This document shows positions 24,280 through 34,393 of a DNA stretch of 64,000 nt, one piece after another. The translations under genes were made by a program, and so were the position numbers. How positions within the stretch are numbered: position 1 is the first letter of the stretch; every line of letters starts with the position of its first letter. The notes under the pieces were generated by a model. It was not told the origin of the DNA. It saw only the letters and a list, made by a program, of their open reading frames with translations, and did no database searches. This DNA comes from CAMTUW01 sp947085035. GTDB taxonomy: Bacteria > Actinomycetota > Coriobacteriia > Anaerosomatales > PHET01. The stretch lies in NCBI GenBank assembly GCA_947085035.1, contig CAMTUW010000015.1, forward strand, positions 1-64,000, read 5' to 3'.

Positions 24280-26069
24280 TGCCCGGTCCCGGAGCCTCGC
24301 TCAAACAACTCGCCAAAGACGAGCGTCCCGCCTCGACTCGCACCGTGGCGCTTCGCCTCCTCGGGTACCTGCGCCCGCACACCGCTCAGGTGGCTGCGGG
24401 AGTCGGGTGGCTGCTCGCCTCCTCAGCGGCCGTGGCCGCAACTCCGGCGCTCACAGGACGTCTCGTCGACATCGCCGTCGAGACCTCCGGTAGCGGCGAC
24501 TGGAGCGTGCTGACCCCCACGGGACTCCTGCTCGTCGCCGTGGCACTGGGCGGGTGGCTCACGCAGCGGATGCAGATCCTCACCCTGGGAACAGCGGGCC
24601 AAGAGGCACTGTTCGGGGTCCGTCGCGATGTCTTCGCACGCATCGCCTCGCTTGACGTCGGCTATTTCGAGACGGTCGAGTCGGGCGACCTCATGAGCCG
24701 CCTCATCAACGACATCGAGCAGGTCAACTCGTTTCTCTCGCAAGGATTCCGGCGATTGTTGTCGTCAGGATTCAGCTTGGTCGCCACACTCGCGTTCATG
24801 CTTGTCGTCGAGTGGCGCCTGGCGCTCGCAACGCTCATGGTGGTGCCCTTGATGCTCAGTGTGACGCGCGTCTTCGGGATGCTGGCGCGGACAGCGTTTC
24901 GCAAGCGCCAGGAGGCCATCGGCGACGTGTCGGCGACGCTTGCCGAGGAGCTTGGCGGCATCAGGGTCGCGCAGGCTTTCAACCGGACCGACCGCAACCG
25001 CGCGGAGTTCACCGACCGCAACGCCGTCAACCGCGATGCGAACATCGGTGCCGCGACCGTCTCATCCGCATTCTCGCCGGTTCTCTCGGTGATTTCAGCA
25101 AGCGCAACCGCCCTCATCGCCGCGCTGGGAGGGTGGTCCGCCGCCCAAGGAATCATCACGATCGGCGTGGTCGTGGCGTTCCTCAACTACGCGAGACAGT
25201 TCTTCAACTCGATCAGCCAACTCTCATCGCTGTATTCCGAGACCCAATCGGCGCTCGCCGGCGGAGAGCGGGTCTTCCAGCTCCTCGACACCATGCCCAC
25301 CGTCAGCGAGGCCCGGGATGCGATCGACGTCATCGACGTCGAGGGGCGGATCAGCATGCGCGGCGTGCGATTCGCCTACCGGACCGGGGCCGAGGTGCTC
25401 TGCGGAATCGACCTCGAGATCGAGGCAGGCGAGTCTCTCGCCATCGTCGGCCCCACGGGGGCGGGCAAGACCTCGCTCGTCAACCTCGTGCCCCGCTTCT
25501 ACGACCCCACCGCAGGGTCGATTCTGCTCGACGGACGCGACATCCGAGAGATGACGCTGCCCAGCCTTCGCGCCCACTTCGGGATCGTGCTCCAAGACCC
25601 GTTCCTGTTCGCGGGAACGCTGGCGGACAACATCCGCTACGGCGACCCGGAAGCAACCGACGAGGACGTGCGTGCAGCGGCCGGGTTCGCAGGCGCGACG
25701 GAGTTCATCGAGCGTCTGTCCGAAGGCTTCGACACCCTCGTCGGCGAGCGCGGCACGTCGCTTTCAACCGGTCAGCGCCAGCTGGTGGCTTTCGCCCGGG
25801 CCATCGTCAGCGATCCGAAGGTGCTGATCCTCGACGAGGCGACCTCTTCAGTGGACACACGCACCGAGCAGCTGATCCAGACGGGACTGAAGAATATTCT
25901 GCGCGGCCGCACGTCACTCATCATCGCCCACCGCCTGTCGACGATCCGCGATGCCGATCGCATCATCGTGCTCGAACAGGGCCGCATCGCCGAGCAGGGC
26001 ACCTACGCCGAGTTGCTGGCCGCCGGCGGTGCATTCACCGCGCTGCATCACGCCCAGTTCGGCGAATAG
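24279..26069 (+). CDS. ABC exporter half-transporter, catalytic subunit
   Basis: 596 residues from ATG 24279, which shares one base with the previous stop (TGATG) and has GGAGGTGAGGAG upstream. Membrane domain with SGDLMSRLINDIEQVNSFLS, ATPase domain with GPTGAGKTS, Walker B LILDEATSSVD (Glu present) and IIAHRLST (His present). The signature is altered to LSTGQ. Together with the partner's LSGGQ this completes one working ATP site and leaves one degenerate. Confidence 0.94.
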   Translation: MPGPGASLKQLAKDERPASTRTVALRLLGYLRPHTAQVAAGVGWLLASSAAVAATPALTGRLVDIAVETSGSGDWSVLTPTGLLLVAVALGGWLTQRMQILTLGTAGQEALFGVRRDVFARIASLDVGYFETVESGDLMSRLINDIEQVNSFLSQGFRRLLSSGFSLVATLAFMLVVEWRLALATLMVVPLMLSVTRVFGMLARTAFRKRQEAIGDVSATLAEELGGIRVAQAFNRTDRNRAEFTDRNAVNRDANIGAATVSSAFSPVLSVISASATALIAALGGWSAAQGIITIGVVVAFLNYARQFFNSISQLSSLYSETQSALAGGERVFQLLDTMPTVSEARDAIDVIDVEGRISMRGVRFAYRTGAEVLCGIDLEIEAGESLAIVGPTGAGKTSLVNLVPRFYDPTAGSILLDGRDIREMTLPSLRAHFGIVLQDPFLFAGTLADNIRYGDPEATDEDVRAAAGFAGATEFIERLSEGFDTLVGERGTSLSTGQRQLVAFARAIVSDPKVLILDEATSSVDTRTEQLIQTGLKNILRGRTSLIIAHRLSTIRDADRIIVLEQGRIAEQGTYAELLAAGGAFTALHHAQFGE

Positions 26070-26166
26070 GCCGTCTGCGAGCCCTGAGCGCAACCGTTCG
26101 AACGAGACTGAGTGCGACAATGGGTACAGCCTTCGTGACCGCAAAGTGAAGCGTCTAGGGAGCATC

Positions 26167-28806
26167 ATGGAGAAGCGCAAGGACCTCAGCTGTGGAATTC
26201 CCGCGCTCGACAAGGTGCTCGAAGGCATCTGGGCGGGTGACAACATCGTTGTCCAGGCCGAGCGTATGGACGACTTTCTGCGCTTCGCGCACCGCTACTG
26301 CCACTACACCCAACAGGCCGGCAGGAAGCTGGTCTATTTCCGCTTCGCCGACCACGATTCGCTGCTCCCCGAGGGCGTAAACGCCGAGATCCACGAGTTG
26401 GATCCCCGCGCTGGTTTCGAGCAGTTCATCACGCAGATCCTCACCATCATCGACTGCAACGGACACGACAGCGTCTACTACCTGTTCGACTGCTTGTCGG
26501 GTCTGGCCGTGGACTGGTACAGCGACAGGATGTTGGGCAACTTCTTCCGCCTGACCTGCCCCTACCTCTACGACTACGACACCGTTGCGCTCTTCTTGCT
26601 GCTGCGCGACGTGCCCACGCCGCTCGCGGCCCGCGTCATACACGACACCGCGCAGGTGGTGCTGGACGTCTATCGCAGCGATGAGCAGCTCTACATCCTG
26701 CCTGTGAAGGTCGATGAGCGCCGCTCGCCAACCATGTACATGCTCCACTCGTGGGAAAACGATGAGGTGAAACCCGTCACCAAGAGCGTGACGCTCTCAG
26801 AAATCCTCTCGGACACACCGCAGCCGTGGATCGACCCGGGCGCAGACCTGCCCGGGCCGTGGACCAGAACGTTCATGACGGCTCAGTCCGTCCACGCGCA
26901 ACTCAGAGATGGCGTCGAGCCCGATCAGGACGTCACAGCGCTCATCGACCGCCTCATCCGCATGTTGCTGGCTCGGGACGAGAATGAGGAGGTCTTTCGT
27001 CTCTGCAGTGAGTACTTCGACCTGGAAGACCTCATCGCCATCGGCAAGCGGATGGTGGGCACCGGTCTCGTGGGAGGCAAGTCGGTGGGCATGCTGCTGG
27101 CGCGCAGGATTCTCGCGCGCAACGCACCACAGCTGGCCGAGAAACTCGAGATCCATGACTCGTTCTATGTGGGCTCCGACGTGTTCTACAGCTATCTCGT
27201 CTTGAACGACTGCTGGTGGGAGCGCCATCACCTCAGAAACGCCGAAGACATCTACGAGCAGGCAGAACACCTGCGCACCAAGTTGAGTTCCGGCACCTTC
27301 CCGCCTTCAACGATCGCCCAGTTCCGAGAGATCCTCGAGTACTTCGGCCAGTCGCCGGTGATCGTGCGCTCCTCGAGCCTGCTCGAAGATGCGTACGGCA
27401 ACTCGTTCTCAGGCAAGTACGACAGCGTCTTCTGCGCGAACCAGGGCGATCCGGAGCAGCGGCTGGCCAACTTCTTGGAGGCGGTCAGGACCGTCTACGC
27501 GAGCACGATGAGTGAAGAGGCGCTCTCCTACCGCAAGCACCGCGGACTTCTGCACCGCGACGAGCAGATGGCGCTGCTCGTGCAGCGTGTCTCGGGTGAG
27601 TTCTACGGCGATCTGTACTTCCCTCACATCGGCGGGGTGGGCTACTCGTTCAACCCGTTCGCGTGGAGCAAGAAGATCGACCCCGCGCAGGGGATGCTGC
27701 GCCTGGTCTTCGGACTGGGTACTCGCGCGGTCGACCGCCAAGACGACGACTACACCCGCGTCGTGGCGCTCAACGCGCCGATGCTGCGCGTCGACGGCTC
27801 CCCGGAGGGGATCCGCAAGTACAGCCAACACATCGTCAACGTGCTCGACCTCGACGAGAACGAACACGTTTCTCGCAGTTTCGAGCAGGTCGCGAATGCA
27901 GCGACGGGGCTGCAGTTCGATATGTTCGCCTCACGCGATACGGAGATGGAGGCCCGCGCTCGCCAGTCCGGCGTCACCGACATCTTCCCGTACGTGCTCA
28001 CGTTCAAGGAACTGCTTACCAAGACCCCGTATGCGGCCGATATGCGCGACATCATGCGCACGATAGCCGAGGCGTACCGGCATCCGGTCGACATCGAGTT
28101 CACCGCGAACTTCGTCTCGCCCGAGGAGTACCGGATCAACCTGTTGCAGTGCAGGCCGTTCCACTTCGCCGAGAAGCTCATCCACGTGCAGTCGCCCGGC
28201 AAGATTCCCGTGAGCGACATACTCCTGCAGACCGCAGGGCCTCTGATCGGGCAGAGCCTGGCCACCGAGGTCGACCGCGTCGTCTACGTCGTCCCCGAGG
28301 CGTACAGCGCTCTGCCGACCCAGGAACGCTACGAAGTCGCGCGGCTCATCGGCAAGGTCACCAACCACCCGGAACGCCTCCAGACGACCGTCCTCGTCGG
28401 GCCGGGCCGCTGGGGCACGAGGATGCCCGAGCTGGGCATACCGGTCACACTCTCGCAGATCAAGAACGTCTCGATGCTTTGCGAGGTGGCAGCCATGCAC
28501 GAGGGGCTCACCCCCGACCTGTCGCTGGGGACCCACTTCTTCAACGATCTGGTCGACCTCAACATCGCCTACATGGGCGTCTCGCCCGGGCGGGCGGGGT
28601 CATTGCTCAATCAGGAACTGATCGTCGGGTGTCCCAACAGGTTTGCCGAACTCGTTCCCGAGAGCGCCGAGAAGTCCGAAGTCTTCCACGTGATCGACGC
28701 TGCTGATCTGGAGGGGCGCTGGATATTCCTATGGGCTGACATGCTTGAGCAGGAGGGGGCGCTCTACCTCTCGGATGTCTGCGTGTTCGGGCAGGACGGC
28801 GACTGA
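26167..28806 (+). CDS. KaiC-like domain fused to a PPDK-type ATP-grasp domain; function unknown
   Basis: 879 residues from ATG 26167 (AGGGAG 6 nt upstream). Residues 1 to about 220 look like a KaiC/RecA fold (CGIPALDKVLEGIWAGDN, KLVYFRFADHDSLL) but the Walker A position reads VVQAERMDDF, so it cannot bind ATP normally. About 290-680 is a pyruvate-phosphate-dikinase N-terminal ATP-grasp: LVGGKSVGM, VIVRSSSLLEDAYGNSFSGK, MALLVQRVSGEFYG, FGLGTRAVDR, ending INLLQCRPF. A final 200 residues include LVGPGRWGTRMPELGIPV. The swivelling phosphohistidine domain (TGGxxSH) and PEP barrel are both missing, so it is not a PEP synthase. It lies 126 bp before gdhA. Confidence 0.8.
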   Translation: MEKRKDLSCGIPALDKVLEGIWAGDNIVVQAERMDDFLRFAHRYCHYTQQAGRKLVYFRFADHDSLLPEGVNAEIHELDPRAGFEQFITQILTIIDCNGHDSVYYLFDCLSGLAVDWYSDRMLGNFFRLTCPYLYDYDTVALFLLLRDVPTPLAARVIHDTAQVVLDVYRSDEQLYILPVKVDERRSPTMYMLHSWENDEVKPVTKSVTLSEILSDTPQPWIDPGADLPGPWTRTFMTAQSVHAQLRDGVEPDQDVTALIDRLIRMLLARDENEEVFRLCSEYFDLEDLIAIGKRMVGTGLVGGKSVGMLLARRILARNAPQLAEKLEIHDSFYVGSDVFYSYLVLNDCWWERHHLRNAEDIYEQAEHLRTKLSSGTFPPSTIAQFREILEYFGQSPVIVRSSSLLEDAYGNSFSGKYDSVFCANQGDPEQRLANFLEAVRTVYASTMSEEALSYRKHRGLLHRDEQMALLVQRVSGEFYGDLYFPHIGGVGYSFNPFAWSKKIDPAQGMLRLVFGLGTRAVDRQDDDYTRVVALNAPMLRVDGSPEGIRKYSQHIVNVLDLDENEHVSRSFEQVANAATGLQFDMFASRDTEMEARARQSGVTDIFPYVLTFKELLTKTPYAADMRDIMRTIAEAYRHPVDIEFTANFVSPEEYRINLLQCRPFHFAEKLIHVQSPGKIPVSDILLQTAGPLIGQSLATEVDRVVYVVPEAYSALPTQERYEVARLIGKVTNHPERLQTTVLVGPGRWGTRMPELGIPVTLSQIKNVSMLCEVAAMHEGLTPDLSLGTHFFNDLVDLNIAYMGVSPGRAGSLLNQELIVGCPNRFAELVPESAEKSEVFHVIDAADLEGRWIFLWADMLEQEGALYLSDVCVFGQDGD

Positions 28807-30294
<1,488 letters not shown>

Positions 30295-30307
30295 GGAGGA
30301 AGCCTGC

Positions 30308-31639
30308 ATGTGTCCAGAACCACTGCGTGATGGTGCTATCGAGCGCATCAAGGAACAAGACATCGAGTTCATCCATCTGTGGTTCACCGACGTTCTCGGA
30401 TTCCTCAAGACGTTCGTGATCTCGATCGATGAGATCGATCTGGCCATGGCAGAAGGCATGGGCTTCGATGGCTCCTCGATTCTGGGTTTCGCCCGCATCG
30501 AGGAGTCCGACATGATCGCGCTTCCCGACCCCACGACCCTGCAGATCATGCCGTGGCGTCAAGACGACCAACTGGTCGCCACGATGTTCTGTGACATCGT
30601 TCAGCCTGACGGCACGCCCTACGGTGCCGATCCACGCACCGTCTTGAAGCGCCAGCTCAAGCGCGCGTCCGACCTGGGCTACACCTTCAACATCGGCCCC
30701 GAGCTCGAGTACTACTACTTCGCCAACGACCACTCGACAGAGGTACTCGATCGCGGTTCGTACTTCGACATGACCACGCGCGATGTGGCCGTCGATCTGC
30801 GCAAGAAGACCGTCCGCATGCTCAAGGAGTTCGGCATCACGGTGGAGTACAGCCATCACGAGGTAGGCCCGAGCCAGCATGAGATCGACCTGCGCTACGG
30901 TGAGGCCCTGGCCATGGCCGACGCTGTGATGACCTACCGACTTGTCGTCAAGGAAGTCGCGCAGATGAACGGCGTGTACGCGACGTTCATGCCCAAGCCG
31001 ATGTATGGAGAGGCCGGCAGCGGTATGCACGTGCACCAGTCGCTTTTCCTTGGCGACAGCAACGCGTTTTATGACGCCTCAGATGACCACCATCTGTCCG
31101 CAACAGCGAGGAGCTACATCGCAGGGCTGCTGCACCACGCTCCGGCGTTCACTCTGATCACGAATCAGTGGGTGAACTCGTACAAACGACTCGTCTCAGG
31201 CTTTGAGGCCCCCGTCCACATCTGTTGGGCGCATCGCAACCGGTCCGCGCTCGTGCGCGTGCCCATGTACAAACCCGGAAAAGAGAAGGCGACCCGTATC
31301 GAGCTGCGCTCGCCTGACCCGGCGTGCAACCCCTACCTCGCATTCACTGTCATGCTCGCGGCAGGTCTCGACGGCATCGAGAAGGGCATGACCCTTCCGG
31401 CGGATGTCACCGAAGACGTCTACGAGATGAGCGACGCCAGACGCGCCGAACTCGGCATCGGACGCCTTCCGGGAGACCTGGACGAGGCGATTCGCGAGAT
31501 GGAGAAGAGCGAACTGATGCGCGAGGCGCTGGGAGACCAGGTCTTCGAGTACATCCTTCGCAACAAGAAGGCCGAGTGGTACGACTACCACACTCGAGTG
31601 ACTCCCCACGAGCTCGATCAGTACCTGCCGCTCCTGTAA
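30308..31639 (+). CDS. glnA: Glutamine synthetase type I
   Basis: 443 residues. Seen: FDGSSILGFARIEESDM near the start, GPELEYYYF, SHHEVGPSQHEIDLRY, GSGMHVHQSLF, and the ARIELRSPDPACNPYLAF-type block (here TRIELRSPDPACNPYLAF). The shorter length and lack of an adenylylation Tyr loop place it in the GSI-alpha group, regulated by feedback rather than adenylylation. AGGGAGGAAG ribosome site. Terminator at 31673-31704. Confidence 0.96.
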   Translation: MCPEPLRDGAIERIKEQDIEFIHLWFTDVLGFLKTFVISIDEIDLAMAEGMGFDGSSILGFARIEESDMIALPDPTTLQIMPWRQDDQLVATMFCDIVQPDGTPYGADPRTVLKRQLKRASDLGYTFNIGPELEYYYFANDHSTEVLDRGSYFDMTTRDVAVDLRKKTVRMLKEFGITVEYSHHEVGPSQHEIDLRYGEALAMADAVMTYRLVVKEVAQMNGVYATFMPKPMYGEAGSGMHVHQSLFLGDSNAFYDASDDHHLSATARSYIAGLLHHAPAFTLITNQWVNSYKRLVSGFEAPVHICWAHRNRSALVRVPMYKPGKEKATRIELRSPDPACNPYLAFTVMLAAGLDGIEKGMTLPADVTEDVYEMSDARRAELGIGRLPGDLDEAIREMEKSELMREALGDQVFEYILRNKKAEWYDYHTRVTPHELDQYLPLL

Positions 31640-31672
31640 GAGCGTTCTTCACCCCCTATCGATCTTCGCCGC

Positions 31673-31704
31673 GAGGCGGGGTACCTCAACAGGTGCCCCG
31701 CCTC
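31673..31704 (+). terminator. Strong hairpin terminator after glnA
   Basis: GAGGCGGGGTACCT (31673-31686) pairs with AGGTGCCCCGCCTC (31691-31704), a 14-bp stem with one T-G pair and a CAAC loop. It is followed by GTTCGTTGTT, a weak T-tract. Confidence 0.75.
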
Positions 31705-31805
31705 GTTCGTTGTTCGCGCACAAAGCGGCCTCAACTCGACATCTAGCGATGTTTCGCCCCTCTCACCTGCGATAAGTCCCTGAACCTCGATATCAACTTG
31801 ACTCT

Positions 31806-31834
31806 TGCAAAGTGATATATGATTCGTCTAGTAT
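31806..31834 (+). promoter_or_regulatory. Promoter of the PadR gene with A/T-rich half-sites
   Basis: TTGCAA (31806-31811) and TAGTAT (31829-31834) are 17 bp apart. The unusually A/T-rich surroundings carry ATATATGA (31815-31822), AGTATATG (31830-31837) and TCATAT (31845-31850), repeated half-sites of the sort PadR proteins bind to repress themselves. The rest of the 230-bp gap holds nothing else seen. Confidence 0.4.
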
Positions 31835-31870
31835 ATGCGTTGTCTCATATCCTTCTGAGAGGCTCCAGAG

Positions 31871-32464
31871 TTGTCTCTCGAACACGCGATTCTCGGATTG
31901 CTCAACGAACACCCTCGTTCAGGCTACGACCTGAAGACGCGGTGCTTCGATGAGACGCTGCGCCGCTTCTGGAGCGCCGACCAGGCCCAGATCTACCGGA
32001 CGCTCGACCGCCTGCAGGCCACGAAGTCGGTCACGTCAAGAAGGCGCAAGCAAGCGGGCCGGCCGGACAGGAAACTGTTCGAGATCACCCAGTCGGGTCG
32101 AGAGATTCTGGGGCGCTGGCTGTCAGATCAGCACGCCATCCCCGCCCAGCGAGACCCCTTCTTGCTGCAGCTGTACTTCGGCTCACACTGCCCTGACGAA
32201 CTCCTCGTCACCCTGCTCGCCGCGCAACGCGCGCAGCATCAGACACGTCTCGACGATCTTCGGGGCTTGAGCGCGCAACTTGCCGCCGAGAGCCACACCT
32301 CCGACAGGTCCTCCGTCCTGCGTCAGACGGCGTTTGACGGCGCCATCGCTCGCGAACGGGCGAGCATCGACTGGCTCGATGAGTGCATCGAGGCCGCGAA
32401 AGACGGGGTTCTCCCCGGTTCCGAGGATCCGGGAATCGGCCAACGGCACCTGTTCGGCACCTGA
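31871..32464 (+). CDS. PadR-family transcriptional regulator
   Basis: 197 residues from TTG 31871 (GAGAGG about 8 nt upstream). N-terminal winged helix LEHAILGLLNEHPRSGYDLK and YRTLDRLQATKSVTSRR, then the C-terminal Vir_act_alpha_C helices (LQLYFGSHCPDEL, ERASIDWLDECIEAA). PadR proteins are repressors released by small aromatic or phenolic ligands. The 41-bp gap to the FMN-reductase-like gene suggests co-transcription and that gene as target. Confidence 0.9.
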   Translation: MSLEHAILGLLNEHPRSGYDLKTRCFDETLRRFWSADQAQIYRTLDRLQATKSVTSRRRKQAGRPDRKLFEITQSGREILGRWLSDQHAIPAQRDPFLLQLYFGSHCPDELLVTLLAAQRAQHQTRLDDLRGLSAQLAAESHTSDRSSVLRQTAFDGAIARERASIDWLDECIEAAKDGVLPGSEDPGIGQRHLFGT

Positions 32465-32505
32465 GTCGGCGTATACTCAAGCCGGCCTGACGAGAGGGGT
32501 TGGGC

Positions 32506-33114
32506 GTGAAGATCATCGCGATCGATGCGAGTCCACGACACGGAGTGGTCAGCCGCTCGGTGGAACTCGCGGCCCGTGCGGCAGAGGCGGCCGGCGCACA
32601 CGTCGAACGCATCCACCTCATCGACCTCGACATCCGCTACTGCACAGGCTGCAAGATGTGCCGTCTCAACGTCGCCTGCAAGATCGATGACGACCTTCCC
32701 AGACTCGCCGAGCGCATCGCTCTGAGCGACGGAGTCATCTTCGGGATCCCGGCCTATTTCCGCCGAGCGGACGTCGCAGTACAGGCGATCCTTGACCGTC
32801 TCTCGGGATACTTCTCGCATGACGGGCAGATGCGTCTTCCGGGCTTCTCGGCACGAGATGTTCCCCCGGCACAGCACGCGCGAGCCGCCAAGCGCGCCAT
32901 CATCATCACGGCGACGTCGGCTCCTGAGCCCATCGCGACGTTCTTCGGCTACACGAGCGGTCCCATCCGCGAACTTCGACGCTCTCTGGGCAACGGAGGC
33001 ATCAAGACGATCGGCTCACTCGCGGTCTCGGGTACCTGGTCGCGCGGCGCCTTCGACGAGTGGGAGTCGGACAAGGCGTGCTCGCTGGGACGAGTGCTCG
33101 CCGGCAAGGTCTGA
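32506..33114 (+). CDS. NADPH-dependent FMN reductase-like iron-sulfur flavoprotein
   Basis: 202 residues from GTG 32506 with GAGAGGGG upstream. Flavodoxin fold: IDASPRHGVVSRSVELAARA binds FMN phosphate, and YCTGCKMCRLNVAC (CxxCxxCx4C) is the compact Cys motif of iron-sulfur flavoproteins. The GIPAYFRRADVAVQAILDRL block closes the FMN site. A redox role, perhaps detoxification under the upstream PadR regulator (inference). Confidence 0.85.
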   Translation: MKIIAIDASPRHGVVSRSVELAARAAEAAGAHVERIHLIDLDIRYCTGCKMCRLNVACKIDDDLPRLAERIALSDGVIFGIPAYFRRADVAVQAILDRLSGYFSHDGQMRLPGFSARDVPPAQHARAAKRAIIITATSAPEPIATFFGYTSGPIRELRRSLGNGGIKTIGSLAVSGTWSRGAFDEWESDKACSLGRVLAGKV

Positions 33115-33128
33115 ACCACACCGCTTCT

Positions 33129-34310
33129 TCAGCCGAGCAGCAGATCCATCACGAGGTGACCCGGATCCAGGACCAGAGCCGTGGCCTGTGCCGCGGATTC
33201 CGAGTACCGGGACGCACCGTTGTGCGCGACGCCGGGGCCCCAGAGCACGAACGGCACCGGCTCGCCCACGTGGGTCTTGATCTCGATCGGCGTGGGGTGA
33301 TCGGGCATGGCGAGGATGCGGATACCCTCACCGTGGCTCATCACCCGCGAGACCACCTCACGGTCGATCGCCTCGATCGCGGCGATCTTGCCTGCGAGGT
33401 CACCGGCATGACCCGCCTCGTCCGGAGACTCGACGTGGATGATGACGACATCGTGATCGGCAAGTGCCGCGAGGGCGCCAGTAGCCTGCGCGGCGTAATC
33501 GGTGTCGGCACCGCCGGTGACGCCAGCGATAGCCAGCCGGTCGATGCCGGCAAGCACCGCGAGGCCGTTGAGCAGGTCGACGCCGCTCGTGAGAGCCGCC
33601 TTCAGGCCACGGACCTCGGCAAACGATGGCATCCCCGCCGGACGCACACCCGGCCAAAACGGCCACACGTCGGTCGCCGGGCTTGAGCCGTCGTTCGCAC
33701 GACACCGGTTGACGGCGCTGTTCTCGAGCAAGGGCTGCGCACGCTTCATATAGTCATGCAGGATCTCAGCGCCCGGACCTTTCGGCATGTGTCCCAGAAT
33801 CGCCTTGTCTGTGATGTCGTGAGGAGGCGTGAACTCCACGTCCAACAGCTCGGGGTGACCCTTGACGACCAGGATGTGGCGATAGGCCACCCCGGGATGA
33901 AGCTTGAAAGTGTCGTCGTCAAGCGCCGTGGCGATGTCGGTGACGATGACCCGTGACTCCTCGGTGCTGATCTGACCGGACGAGTAGCTCGCCATCACGC
34001 CGTGTTCGATCGTCACGAGGTTGAGGCGAAGTGCGACCTCGTCGGACTCAAGATCGATGCCGATGCTCGCCGCCTCGATGGCACCTCGCCCTGTCCGGTT
34101 CGCTTCGGGGTCGTATCCGAGAATCGAGGTACAGGCTGCGGCCGAGGACGGCTCGGTACCCACCGGCACCGTTCTCGCGAGTCCGACCGTTCCGGTGCGC
34201 GCGAGTTCATCGAGGTTGGGAGTGTTCGCCGCCTCGAGCGTCGTCATGCTCCCAAGTTCAGCGATCGGCCACCCTGCGGCCCCGTCCAAGATCACGATCA
34301 CATGCTTCAT
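33129..34310 (-). CDS. Phosphoglycerate-mutase-like protein (ApgM family), probable homoserine kinase
   Basis: 393 residues of the cofactor-independent, alkaline-phosphatase-fold PGM family: VIVILDGAAGWP, EAANTPNLDELARTGTVG, HVESPDEAGHAGD and MPDHPTPIEIKTH hold the metal ligands. It is read divergently from thrC, 83 bp away. A subfamily of this group located beside threonine-pathway genes has been proposed to be homoserine kinase, the step just before threonine synthase, so I favour that over glycolysis. No thrB of the GHMP type is in the window. Confidence 0.82.
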   Translation of the reverse strand: MKHVIVILDGAAGWPIAELGSMTTLEAANTPNLDELARTGTVGLARTVPVGTEPSSAAACTSILGYDPEANRTGRGAIEAASIGIDLESDEVALRLNLVTIEHGVMASYSSGQISTEESRVIVTDIATALDDDTFKLHPGVAYRHILVVKGHPELLDVEFTPPHDITDKAILGHMPKGPGAEILHDYMKRAQPLLENSAVNRCRANDGSSPATDVWPFWPGVRPAGMPSFAEVRGLKAALTSGVDLLNGLAVLAGIDRLAIAGVTGGADTDYAAQATGALAALADHDVVIIHVESPDEAGHAGDLAGKIAAIEAIDREVVSRVMSHGEGIRILAMPDHPTPIEIKTHVGEPVPFVLWGPGVAHNGASRYSESAAQATALVLDPGHLVMDLLLG

Positions 34311-34393
34311 CGATGCTCCCTGTGACTACGACGTATCGCGAGAAGCGTAGCATCCGAGACAAGGCTCAAGCACTCTCGGGTATCATGCGCCAC

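Noticed and set aside
24812..26149. A 445-codon frame overlapping the second ABC subunit.
   Set aside because: Arg/Pro-rich frame-shifted reading of the transporter; no domain.
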